Below are positions 1-7,967 of a DNA stretch of 64,000 bases, one piece after another. The stretch is from Rhodanobacter panaciterrae (lineage in GTDB: Bacteria; Pseudomonadota; Gammaproteobacteria; Xanthomonadales; Rhodanobacteraceae). Position 1 is the first letter of the stretch. Every line of letters begins with the position of its first letter. The notes beneath the pieces were generated by a model, which saw nothing but the letters and a program-made list of their open reading frames with translations, searched no databases and was not told the origin of the DNA. Made by a program: the position numbers and the translations under genes. The stretch covers positions 854,040 through 918,039 of the forward strand of contig NZ_BMXT01000002.1 of assembly GCF_014651895.1 (NCBI RefSeq), read 5' to 3'.

Positions 1-66
1 GTCGTGCTGGCCGATGATGTAGCGGTCGAGTTCGTTGACGATTTCGCGAGGAGTGAGTTCGGACAT
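1..66 (-). CDS. hslU: ATP-dependent protease ATPase subunit HslU (5' end only)
   Basis: The first 22 codons read MSELTPREIVNELDRYIIGQ then HD, the characteristic start of HslU (ClpY), the AAA+ unfoldase that feeds substrates to the HslV peptidase. The gene runs off the left edge, so neither Walker motif is visible. It lies 81 bases downstream of hslV on the same strand, the usual hslVU order. The identification rests on the short but highly conserved N-terminus and on hslV next door. Confidence 0.93.
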   Translation of the reverse strand, partial: MSELTPREIVNELDRYIIGQHD

Positions 67-147
67 GGAGTCACCGGGGATGTTCGTGCGTGGGGAAGCG
101 CAGCGGAGTGTGCGAACCGTGTGCGATCAAGCTATGGCGCGTCGCGC

Positions 148-684
148 CTACAGCTCTTCGATCGACACGTTGTGATTGGTGTAGATGCAGATGTCGCCGG
201 CGATCTTCAGTGCCTTCTCGACGATCGTTCGCGCATCCAGCTCGGTGTTTTCGAGCAGTGCCATTGCGGCCGACTGCGCAAACGGGCCGCCGGAACCGAT
301 CGCGATCAGGCCGTGTTCGGGCTCCACCACGTCGCCGTTGCCGGAGATCAGCAGTGACGTCTCTTTGTCGGCCACCGCCAGCATCGCCTCGAGCCGGCCG
401 AAGCGGCGGTCGGTGCGCCATTCCTTGGCCATCTCCACCGCGGCGCGGGTGAGGTTGTTGTTGTGCTTTTCGAGCTTCTGCTCGAAAAGCTCGAACAGGG
501 TGAATGCATCGGCGGTGGCGCCGGCGAAACCGGCCACGACGTCACCGCTCTTGCCGAGCCGTCGCACCTTGCGCGCATTGCCCTTCATCACCGTGTTGCC
601 GAGCGTGACCTGACCGTCGCTGCCGATCACGACGTGGCCCTCGCGGCGCACGCAGACGATGGTGGTGGCGTGGAAGGATTCCAT
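148..684 (-). CDS. hslV: ATP-dependent protease peptidase subunit HslV
   Basis: HslV (ClpQ) is the threonine peptidase of the cytoplasmic HslUV protease. The 178-residue product has a short propeptide (MESFHA) before TTIVCVRR, so the mature enzyme should begin at Thr7, the catalytic N-terminal threonine. The [21 protein letters not shown] block and the GSGG segment near residue 130 are typical of the family. Length is normal. The start ATG is followed directly by the propeptide seen in other gammaproteobacterial HslV proteins. hslU follows on the same strand, supporting one operon. Confidence 0.97.
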   Translation of the reverse strand: MESFHATTIVCVRREGHVVIGSDGQVTLGNTVMKGNARKVRRLGKSGDVVAGFAGATADAFTLFELFEQKLEKHNNNLTRAAVEMAKEWRTDRRFGRLEAMLAVADKETSLLISGNGDVVEPEHGLIAIGSGGPFAQSAAMALLENTELDARTIVEKALKIAGDICIYTNHNVSIEEL

Positions 685-759
685 GATGCTGTCTTGCTCC
701 GGGAAGGAGCTGACTAGATAGGGATCGGCCGCGCCGATTGCAAGCGAGGCCGGCTGACC

Positions 760-1851
760 TCAGCGCGGCAAGGCGTGCAGGAACGGTGCTGCCGCCGCGG
801 CCACTTCGACCGGCGTGCGGTCGGCCACGCACAAGGCTTCATCATGCGGACCACGCGGACGATAGCGGGTCAGGTTGTCCCGCGTGAACAGCCCCAGCGT
901 GGGTACGCCAGCGGCGCAGGCCAGGTGCATCACGCCGCAGTCGGCGCTGATGTAGCCGTTGCATTGCGCAAGCAGGGCCGCCATCCGGCGCACGTTGCTG
1001 GAATAGAAGGCGGGAAAGCGCAGCTGCAGTTGCGACTGACCATGCGCGGGGAGCATCTCGATAAAGCGCAACTGCGGATGGGCCGCCTGCAGCGCATCGA
1101 CTAGGGTCAGCCACCATTCGCCGCCAAGGCGCTTGTTGCCGGTGGCATTCGGGAACAGCGCGATGACCTGATGATCACCATCGGGTGCATGTCCGAGCAG
1201 GTCGGTCAGCAAAGTGCGGCCGCACGCCTGTTCTTCCGCGCGCAGGTGGATGCGCATCGGCGGCCAGGTGTTGTCCTGATCCAGGAAAGGCAGCCCCATC
1301 GCGCAACGCAGCGCGTATACGCCATCCAACGAAAAGTGGCTGGGCGCGTGGGTCAGTGCGGCTTGCCAGGCCGAGCCGCCATCGCGCAGTTCGCGCTTGC
1401 TGGAAGGCAGGCCGAGCAGATGGCGGGCACCGCTGAGGAAAAGCAGCAGGCGGCCGGAGCGCGAACCGCGGGTGCTGTCGATGGCTAGGTCGTAGCGGTT
1501 CCGTCGCAACCGCAGCAAGGTGCGCAGCAGGTGCACGGGATGATGACCGGGGCGCCGGGTCAGCTGATGGATGTGGCGAACCTGGCGAAATCCGGCGAAC
1601 ACGTCATCGGCCGCCTCGCAACCGGTGACCAGGTCGATCTCGGCACCGGGATAGCGTCGCTCCAGCTCGGTCAGCAGCGGGGTGAGCAGCAGCGTGTTGC
1701 CCAGCCGATGGTTGGGACGCAGCAGCAGGATGCGGAAAATGTCGCGTGGTGGCAGCTCACCAATGCCCAGCAGGTGTCGATGCGTTGGCCGCACGCCATG
1801 ACTGATCACAGCGGGTGCTGTGACGGAAAGTGGTATTTCCGAAAGAGTCAC
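760..1851 (-). CDS. Glycosyltransferase family 9 (heptosyltransferase-like)
   Basis: The 363-residue protein has the GT9 layout. An N-terminal Rossmann domain starts around residue 40 with RILLLRPNHRLGNTLLLTPL, the acceptor-side motif of ADP-heptose:LPS heptosyltransferases. A C-terminal donor-binding half contains GYISADCGVMHLACAAGVPTL followed by GLFT. GT9 enzymes act on the inner face of the inner membrane in LPS core assembly; the actual sugar and acceptor cannot be read here. The listed start is GTG at 1851 with no clear Shine-Dalgarno, and in-frame GTG codons about 14 and 19 codons later are also possible. The gene lies between xerC and hslV and looks like an addition to an otherwise conserved cluster. 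Confidence 0.85.
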   Translation of the reverse strand: MTLSEIPLSVTAPAVISHGVRPTHRHLLGIGELPPRDIFRILLLRPNHRLGNTLLLTPLLTELERRYPGAEIDLVTGCEAADDVFAGFRQVRHIHQLTRRPGHHPVHLLRTLLRLRRNRYDLAIDSTRGSRSGRLLLFLSGARHLLGLPSSKRELRDGGSAWQAALTHAPSHFSLDGVYALRCAMGLPFLDQDNTWPPMRIHLRAEEQACGRTLLTDLLGHAPDGDHQVIALFPNATGNKRLGGEWWLTLVDALQAAHPQLRFIEMLPAHGQSQLQLRFPAFYSSNVRRMAALLAQCNGYISADCGVMHLACAAGVPTLGLFTRDNLTRYRPRGPHDEALCVADRTPVEVAAAAAPFLHALPR

Positions 1852-1965
1852 GGGAACGGATGCCTGGAGGGTTGTAGTACCGCATTTTCGCGGGGGAATC
1901 TTTCCGCAGGCTTATTGCAACGTGCCCGAGGTTTCTCCGTTCAGCGGAGGATGGCAGTTTCGCAC

Positions 1966-2850
1966 TTACTTGCGCCGCGCGCGCGGATGCGCGGCATCGT
2001 AGACCTTGGCCAGGTGCTGGAAATCCAGGTGCGTGTAGATCTGCGTGGTGGCGATGTCGGCGTGGCCGAGCAGCTCCTGCACCGCGCGCAGGTCGCCGGA
2101 GGATTCCAGCATGTGGCTGGCGAAGGTATGTCGCAGCAGATGTGGATGGATGTGTTTCGGGATTCCCTGCTGCAGCGCCAGCGCCTTCATGCGCAGTTGA
2201 ATCGTGCGCGGGTTGATCGGCGCGCCGCCGCGGCCACGGAAGATCGGCGTGTCGGCCTGCATGCCCGCTTCCGCGCCGAGCGCGCGCAGCGCGGCAATCG
2301 CGTGACGTCCGACCGGCACGATGCGGGTCTTGCTGCCCTTGCCGAGTACGCGTACTTCGCCACCATCGAGATCCAGATCGAGCCAGCGCAGGCCGATCAG
2401 TTCGGACAGGCGCAGGCCGCTGGAATAGAACAGCTCCAGCATCGCGCGGTCACGCACGGCCAGCTTGCCGCCGCTGTCGGTCTCGACCAGTGCACTCGCT
2501 TCGTCGACATCGAGAACCTGCGGCAGCTTGCGACGCACCTTGGGCCCGCGCACGCCGAGCAGCGGATCGCCGGCCAGCAGGCCTTCGCGGTTGAGCTGGC
2601 GGAACAGGCTGCGGCAGGAGGACAGCAGGCGCTGGAGGCTTTTCGGCGCCAGGCCGGCACGATGCTCGGCGGCGACAAATGTGCGCATCCGGTTCGCATC
2701 CAATGCATCGAACGAGATCAGTTGCTGCGCTTCCATGAAGCGCAACAGCTTGGCCAGGTCGCGGCGATAGCCGGCCACCGTATGCGGCGAAGCGTGCCGC
2801 TCGTCGGCGAGACGGGCGAGCCAGATATCGACCTGTTGCTCAGGCGTCAT
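1966..2850 (-). CDS. xerC: Tyrosine recombinase XerC
   Basis: XerC, with XerD, resolves chromosome dimers at dif. The 294-residue product has an N-terminal SAM-like core-binding domain (residues 1-90) and a catalytic domain. All catalytic residues are visible: Arg147 (SGLRLSE), Lys171 (GKGSKTR), His237 and Arg240 (HPHLLRHT), His263 (LGHAD) and Tyr272 (IYTHL), at almost the same numbers as in E. coli XerC. It is 7 bases downstream of the DUF484 gene in the classic dapF-DUF484-xerC order, which favours XerC over XerD. Confidence 0.97.
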   Translation of the reverse strand: MTPEQQVDIWLARLADERHASPHTVAGYRRDLAKLLRFMEAQQLISFDALDANRMRTFVAAEHRAGLAPKSLQRLLSSCRSLFRQLNREGLLAGDPLLGVRGPKVRRKLPQVLDVDEASALVETDSGGKLAVRDRAMLELFYSSGLRLSELIGLRWLDLDLDGGEVRVLGKGSKTRIVPVGRHAIAALRALGAEAGMQADTPIFRGRGGAPINPRTIQLRMKALALQQGIPKHIHPHLLRHTFASHMLESSGDLRAVQELLGHADIATTQIYTHLDFQHLAKVYDAAHPRARRK

Positions 2851-2857
2851 TGCCGGC

Positions 2858-3544
2858 TCAGGAGATATCCCGCGAACGCGCCAACGCGGCGGTGATGGTG
2901 GCCGAGATCATCTTCAGGAACAGCGTACCCATGCCCGGCTGGAAACGATCCGGGTCGTGGCTGCCGATCGCCAGGATGCCGGAATCGCCGAGCCGCATCA
3001 TCGCCACCGAACGGATCTGCCCGGCATCGGGACCGAACAGCCGGGTGAGCTTTTCGCTGGACAGGCGCCCGGAGACCGGTTCGTTGTGCTGCAGGAATTC
3101 GGCAAACTCCGGCAGCGCGGCAGCACCTCCCGGAATCTGTTGCAGCCATTCGGCACGCGGCAGTTGCGGCTCATCGCCAAACAGCAGCAGGCGCACCTGC
3201 TCGGTGTGGAAATCCGCGCTGAGCTTGGCGACCACGCTGCGCGCGGTCACTTCCATCGTGTTCGCGCGCAGCAGCGCCACGGTGAGCGAATGCACGCGCT
3301 CCATCAGTTTCTCGTTCTCGGCGGCGATCTCGATCAGCTCGGCCAGCCGGCGTTCAAGCTCGGCATTCTTGTCGCGCAGGCTCTGCAGCTGATACACCGC
3401 CAGCGACGACACCGCGCCCTGTTCGCGCGGCATCGTCAGCTTCGCGGCGAGATCGGGATATTCGCTGAGGAATTCCGGATGGCGCTTCAGATAGGCGGCG
3501 ACCACGCGGGCCTGGGTGGCGTCGTCGAGCAGGGTTGCGGTCAT
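2858..3544 (-). CDS. DUF484 family protein (GAF-like)
   Basis: The 228-residue protein begins with an alpha-helical stretch containing YLKRHPEFLSEYPDLAAKL, typical of DUF484. A coiled-coil region follows at about residues 50-85 (LQSLRDKNAELERRLAELIEIAAENEKLME), then a GAF-like domain. The family is consistently encoded between dapF and xerC in proteobacteria, as here, but its biochemical role is not established. No signal peptide or membrane segment is seen. Cotranscription with dapF and xerC is likely from the spacing. Confidence 0.93.
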   Translation of the reverse strand: MTATLLDDATQARVVAAYLKRHPEFLSEYPDLAAKLTMPREQGAVSSLAVYQLQSLRDKNAELERRLAELIEIAAENEKLMERVHSLTVALLRANTMEVTARSVVAKLSADFHTEQVRLLLFGDEPQLPRAEWLQQIPGGAAALPEFAEFLQHNEPVSGRLSSEKLTRLFGPDAGQIRSVAMMRLGDSGILAIGSHDPDRFQPGMGTLFLKMISATITAALARSRDIS

Positions 3545-3638
3545 GCGGAGCTGTCCTCGAACCGTTACGGGGCGTGCGGAAAGAGCGCGCCGTCTGGCTG
3601 GAGTGTGCGATGGACGCGGGCGCGCTTCAACCGCCGCG

Positions 3639-4487
3639 TCAGGCTTTAGGCGCCGGAACCGTCCATTCGCCCTCGAACGCGAAGGCGGCCGGGCCGGTCA
3701 TCCATAGCGGGTGACCGGGGCCGGTCCAGTCGATCCGCAGCGTGCCGCCGGGCAGTTCCACCTGGACGCGGTCATCGACTTCGCCGCGTTGATGCAGTAC
3801 CGCCATCGCGGCGCAGGCACCGGTGCCGCAAGCGCGCGTCCAGCCAGCGCCACGTTCGTACACACGCAGGCGCAGATGGCCGCGATCGAGTTGTTGCACG
3901 AAGCCGGTGTTGGCGCCTTGTGCAAAGCGTTCGTGCGTGGACAGCAGCGGGCCTAGCTGCATTTGTGCCGGGTCGTCCGGATCGTTCAGCACCACCACGG
4001 CATGCGGATTGCCCATCGACACCGCGCCGATCTGCAGCATGTCGTCACCCGCGCGGATCTCGTAGCGGTCCGCCGCGGCTTCGGCCACGAACGGAATCCG
4101 CGCCGGTTCGAACACTGGCTCGCCCATGTCCACCGCGACCTCATTGGTGGCGAGCAGGCACACCGTCACCGGTCCGGAGGGACTCTCGAGCAGGACTTGG
4201 TCGCCGAGTGCCAGTGCACCGGCACGATGCAGCCATGCGGCCACGCAGCGCACGCCATTGCCGCATTGGCCAGACAGTGAGCCGTCGCGGTTCCAGATGC
4301 CGTAGTAGAAAGCGCAGGACGGATCGCGAGCCGGCTCCACGCTCAGCAGCTGGTCGAAGCCCACGCCAGTACGCCGGTCGCCCAGCGCACGGATCTGCGT
4401 TGCGTCCAGCGCAAAGCCGTCGCGTCGGCAATCCAGCACGACGAAGTCATTGCCGATACCGTGCATTTTCGAGAAGCGCAGCTGCAT
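3639..4487 (-). CDS. dapF: Diaminopimelate epimerase
   Basis: DapF converts LL- to meso-diaminopimelate for lysine and peptidoglycan synthesis in the cytoplasm, without a cofactor. The 282-residue protein carries both catalytic cysteines in their motifs: Cys75 in SGQCGNGVRC and Cys220 in RACGTGACA. The N-terminal MQLRFSKMHGIGNDFVVLD is the family hallmark and fixes the start. It lies 13 bases after lptM on the same strand, the standard order. Nothing is missing or unusual. Confidence 0.98.
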   Translation of the reverse strand: MQLRFSKMHGIGNDFVVLDCRRDGFALDATQIRALGDRRTGVGFDQLLSVEPARDPSCAFYYGIWNRDGSLSGQCGNGVRCVAAWLHRAGALALGDQVLLESPSGPVTVCLLATNEVAVDMGEPVFEPARIPFVAEAAADRYEIRAGDDMLQIGAVSMGNPHAVVVLNDPDDPAQMQLGPLLSTHERFAQGANTGFVQQLDRGHLRLRVYERGAGWTRACGTGACAAMAVLHQRGEVDDRVQVELPGGTLRIDWTGPGHPLWMTGPAAFAFEGEWTVPAPKA

Positions 4488-4500
4488 GGCGAGATCGCGT

Positions 4501-4680
4501 TCAGTTCTGGCCGTTGGTCGGCGTATCGACCGTGGCCGCAGTGGCCGGCACGGCCGGTTTCGCCGGAGCCGATGTCGCAGCGGGCTTGGTCGGCGGCATC
4601 GTCAACGGACCCTTGTTGCCGCAACCGGCAAGCAGGGCGACAACGAGACAGAGCGGTAGCAGCAGGAGGGATCGGCGCAT
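4501..4680 (-). CDS. lptM: LPS translocon maturation lipoprotein LptM (YifL-like)
   Basis: This is a 59-residue small lipoprotein. The signal peptide MRRSLLLLPLCLVVALLAGC ends in the lipobox LAGC with the lipidated cysteine at position 20. It is followed directly by GNKGPL, the conserved CGxKGPL signature of LptM/YifL. The tail is Pro/Ala-rich and disordered. In E. coli LptM helps LptD disulfide maturation in the outer-membrane LPS translocon; that role is transferred from the family. Its place immediately upstream of dapF is conserved. Confidence 0.9.
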   Translation of the reverse strand: MRRSLLLLPLCLVVALLAGCGNKGPLTMPPTKPAATSAPAKPAVPATAATVDTPTNGQN

Positions 4681-4800
4681 GGCGAGGGTTCCTTGGGACG
4701 ACCGCAGTATAGCGATGCCCGCTGCATCGGCCGCAGCATCCGGGTATCGCCCGTTATGATGCGTGCACAAATCGCACGCCGATGCGATGAGGAATTCGTG

Positions 4801-5490
4801 ATGGACTGGAGCACGCTGTTGCGCATGCCGATGACCGTGCTGCTGGTGCTGGCGCTGATCTTTGCGCTGATCACGCTGGTGCAGCTGGTGGTGCTGCGCC
4901 GCCACCTGCACGATCGCCGTCACCTGGCGGCCAGCTGGCGAGCGCTGCTGTGCGTGGCCTTCTTCGCACTGACCTTGCTGCTGGCCGGTACCGGCGCCGC
5001 ACTGCGCGGCTATCGGCTGCTCGGCGAGGAAGCGCCGGTGGTCGACATCGACGCACGCATCCTGTCGCCGCAGCGTTGGGCGCTCACCCTCAGCTGGCCC
5101 GACGGCAGCACGCGACAAGTGCAGTTGTCCGGCGACGACTGGCGCATCGAGGCGGTGGTGCTGAAGTGGAAACTGCCTGCGTTGCTGGCCGGCGTGCCGC
5201 CGCTGTACCGGCTCGATCGTCTGTCCGGCCGCTACGATGATGCGGCCGAGGAAGCCAGCGCACCGCGCACCGTGATCAGCTTCGGCGAAGCCGGCGCCTT
5301 CGATCTGCTCGCTCTCAGCAAGCAATATCCGCGATGGCTACCCGAGGTCGACACCGTCTACGGCAGCGGCGCCTTCCTGCCGCTGGTCGACCAGGGCCAT
5401 TACAGCGTCAGCCTGATGCGCACCGGTGCGTTGGTGGCGCGACCGGACGAAGCCACCGCGCGGCGGATCGGTTCACCACTCGGCGGTTAA
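4801..5490 (+). CDS. Membrane protein of unknown function
   Basis: I chose the ATG at 4801 because TGAGGA lies 9-14 bases upstream; an in-frame GTG directly precedes it, and the ATG at 4693 would fall in the divergent promoter of lptM. The 229-residue product has two N-terminal transmembrane helices (about residues 11-32 and 46-66) with basic loops between them. A soluble domain of about 160 residues then ends in a segment reading PRWLPEVDTVYGSGAFLP. I do not recognise an enzymatic motif. Xanthomonads carry similar proteins of unknown role; efflux-type annotations for them are not supported by anything visible here. Confidence 0.8.
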   Translation: MDWSTLLRMPMTVLLVLALIFALITLVQLVVLRRHLHDRRHLAASWRALLCVAFFALTLLLAGTGAALRGYRLLGEEAPVVDIDARILSPQRWALTLSWPDGSTRQVQLSGDDWRIEAVVLKWKLPALLAGVPPLYRLDRLSGRYDDAAEEASAPRTVISFGEAGAFDLLALSKQYPRWLPEVDTVYGSGAFLPLVDQGHYSVSLMRTGALVARPDEATARRIGSPLGG

Positions 5491-5592
5491 GCAGACAAAC
5501 CGCAAGTCTTGCACTGGCTGCCGCCGCGCCGCGGCGGATCGACCAGGCGCTCAAGTGCATCAACTTTGGTCCACCAGCGCGACAGCGGTCGT

Positions 5593-7092
5593 TCAACGAT
5601 CTGACGGGCTCTGGACCGAACTCGTTTTGACAGCGTTGGTATCAGCGGCTGGCAGCGCTGCCGGAGTTCCTGCGTCGTAACCACCGCCGAGCGCCTGGAT
5701 CAGTTGGACCGAAAGATCCATTTGCTGGCTGTTCAAGGCAGCCATGCGTTGCTCGGCGGCCAACAGTTGCTGGCGGGCGACCAGCGTTTCCAGCGAGCTG
5801 CCCAGGCCACCCTTGTAGAGTTTCATTGCGTCGTTCCAGGCCTGCTGCGCGTCCTGTTGCGCTCGCCGTTCGGCGGTGAGCTGGGTGCGCATCGACTTGA
5901 GCGCGGAGTATTCGTCGGCGACTTCATTGACGGCGCGGATCAGGGTCGCGTTGTATTGCGACACCGAGAGGTCATAGCCGGCGTCGGTCGCCGCCAGATT
6001 CGCCCGGCGTCGACCGCCGTCGAAGATCGGCAGGCTCAGCGCGGGGGTGATGCCGTAGGTGCGCGAGGACAGCTCGAACAGCTTGCTACTGTCGCCCACC
6101 GCTACCAGGCCGGCCATCGCGCTGATGCTGATGTTCGGCAGGAATTCGGTCTTGGCCGCCTTGATCTCCTTGCCAGCCGCCTCGACGCGCCAGCGTGCGG
6201 CGACCAGATCGGCGCGACGGCCGAGCAGCTCCACCGGCAGGTTGTCCGGCAGCGCGAGATCGGCCGGCTTCAATACGCGCGGCCGTGCAATCTGCAAGCC
6301 GCGGTCGGGACCCTGGCCGAGCAGCACGGACAGGCTGCTGCGCACGGCATCGATGGCGCGTTCGACCTGGGCCTTCTGCTGCTGCGCGCTGGCCACCGCG
6401 AAATCGGCCTGATGCAGTTGTTGTGGCGTGCCCAGTCCGGCGGCCAGGTAGCGATGCGCCAGTTCGAGCACCTTGCCGGTGCGCTGCAGTTCGGCGTCGG
6501 CGACGTCCTGCTGGGCAAACGCATAGCCGAGCTGGATATACGCGCGCGCCACGTTCACCGACAGCTGGATGCGTGCCGCATGCGCATCGATCTCGGCGGC
6601 ACGGCTGCGACCCAGCGCGGCCTCCCATGCGGCGCGCTTGCCGCCCCACAGATCCAGCCCCCAGGAAAAATCGAGCGTCGCCGACTTGGCCCAGGCGAAC
6701 GTGCCCAGGTCCTCCACCGGATAGCTGTAATCCTTGCTCGACAACCGGGCGCCGGGTACGGCGGCGTCCAGGTTCAGCTGCGGGCCGCGCGCCGCATTGG
6801 CGCCCTGCACTTGCGCCTGTGCCTGTTTCGCCAGTGCATCGGCGGCCGCCAGTCCGGGATTGTTCTGCAGCGCTTCGCTGATCAAGGCCGACAGTTGCGG
6901 ATCACCGAGCGCGGTCCACCAGTCCTGCGCCGGCCACGCGGCCGGCGTGAGTTGCACATCGGCGAGGCTGTGCTTGGTGGCGAGAGTGTTCGCATCCATC
7001 AGCTGGCCGTCGGGATGCAGGCCGCGACTGGTCGCACAAGCGGCCAGTGCCAAGGTCAGTGCGGTTGCAAGAGACAGGGTACGGAAGGACAT
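5593..7092 (-). CDS. Outer-membrane efflux lipoprotein, NodT/TolC family
   Basis: The ATG at 7092 gives a 499-residue protein with a signal peptide and a lipobox LAAC (MSFRTLSLATALTLALAAC). The body has the duplicated outer-membrane-efflux repeat: long coiled helices such as LSALISEALQNNPGLAAADALAKQAQAQVQGANA's counterpart occur in both halves, and strand regions include RADLVAARWRVEAAGKEIKAA. These proteins form trimeric exit ducts for tripartite pumps. No pump or fusion protein is adjacent, so it is an orphan duct. A GTG 11 codons upstream would add residues ahead of the signal peptide and is less likely. Confidence 0.92.
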   Translation of the reverse strand: MSFRTLSLATALTLALAACATSRGLHPDGQLMDANTLATKHSLADVQLTPAAWPAQDWWTALGDPQLSALISEALQNNPGLAAADALAKQAQAQVQGANAARGPQLNLDAAVPGARLSSKDYSYPVEDLGTFAWAKSATLDFSWGLDLWGGKRAAWEAALGRSRAAEIDAHAARIQLSVNVARAYIQLGYAFAQQDVADAELQRTGKVLELAHRYLAAGLGTPQQLHQADFAVASAQQQKAQVERAIDAVRSSLSVLLGQGPDRGLQIARPRVLKPADLALPDNLPVELLGRRADLVAARWRVEAAGKEIKAAKTEFLPNISISAMAGLVAVGDSSKLFELSSRTYGITPALSLPIFDGGRRRANLAATDAGYDLSVSQYNATLIRAVNEVADEYSALKSMRTQLTAERRAQQDAQQAWNDAMKLYKGGLGSSLETLVARQQLLAAEQRMAALNSQQMDLSVQLIQALGGGYDAGTPAALPAADTNAVKTSSVQSPSDR

Positions 7093-7225
7093 CGGGAAGC
7101 TCACAAGGCAGGACGGTTCGTTCACCGTTTGCGCGGTACCACGACCCCCACGCTCCCCTGAATCGCGGCGACATTATAAGCCCGGTAGCATCCATCGCGC
7201 GGCGTGCTGCAGCACGCGGGCGGCT

Positions 7226-7699
7226 TCAGTCCAGCGATTTCTCGTAGCGCCAGGCATGGGTGCCGTCCTGGTAGTAATGCGGGTAATGGCCGATATGCCG
7301 ATAACCATGGCGTTCGTACAGGCGCACCGCGCCGGCGTTGTCATCGCGCACTTCCAGCCGCACCGCATGGCAGCGGCGCTGACGGGCGGCCGCTTCGACG
7401 GCGTCCAGCAGCGCGGCACCGACACCCTTGCCGCGCGTCTCCGGCTTGCTGGCGATCGAATACAGTCGCGCCACACGGCTGCCCTTGCGAAAGAACACCA
7501 CCGCCGTGCCGAGGAAGTTGCGGTGATTGGCGCTGGCCACCAGCACCAGCGCGGAATCGCTGTCCAGATGGCGGCGGTATTGCGCGCGGCTGAGCCGGTC
7601 GGTGTCGAAGCTGCTCTCTTCCAGTGTCACCAGATCATCCAGGTCGGACAACTCGGCGCGACGCACGCGCACGCTGGCGCTGGCAGGCAGTGGGTGCAT
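7226..7699 (-). CDS. GNAT-family N-acetyltransferase (RimI-like)
   Basis: The 157-residue protein has a complete GNAT fold. The acetyl-CoA pyrophosphate loop is SKPETRGKGVGAALL (pattern R/Q-x-x-G-x-G/A), followed by LYERHGYRHIGHYPHYY near the C-terminus. The ATG at 7699 is preceded by GGAAGGAA at a good distance; an ATG 19 codons upstream has no such site. The gene is divergent from the RimK-like ligase that starts 268 bases away. GNATs are repeatedly found beside that ligase type, so it may modify the same peptide product. Substrate unknown. Confidence 0.9.
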   Translation of the reverse strand: MHPLPASASVRVRRAELSDLDDLVTLEESSFDTDRLSRAQYRRHLDSDSALVLVASANHRNFLGTAVVFFRKGSRVARLYSIASKPETRGKGVGAALLDAVEAAARQRRCHAVRLEVRDDNAGAVRLYERHGYRHIGHYPHYYQDGTHAWRYEKSLD

Positions 7700-7967
7700 G
7701 CTTTCGGGTTCCTTCCGACGAGGGTCGTGCAGCAGATGGGCAGGGGTAATCAGCACGCGCGGACTCTAGCAGCCGGCGCCATGCGACACCCGTGTTTTCT
7801 GGCAGGGTTCGATCCGTGTCGATGCTGTTTATTCAGGCTTCAGCGCCTCACCCTTATCTAAGGCAGGCCTTGTGCAGGACAGGCCCTGTGCCAAACTGCG
7901 CGACTTGTGTGTCCGGCCGCGCTCGCCGCAGGGCATCCCGCCATAGCCGCATCGTCTGAGTGGTGTC

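Noticed and set aside
1531..2895. 454-codon plus-strand frame across the glycosyltransferase and xerC genes
   Set aside because: It is antisense to xerC with all catalytic residues and crosses two gene boundaries; translation has no domain.
5487..5684. Minus-strand frame reaching past the efflux-factor stop, with CKTC near its end
   Set aside because: Most of it overlaps the efflux gene in another phase, no Shine-Dalgarno, and no transposase or zinc-ribbon family is recognisable.
5704..7161. 485-codon plus-strand frame opposite the outer-membrane efflux gene
   Set aside because: Shadow of a gene with signal peptide, lipobox and family repeats on the other strand.
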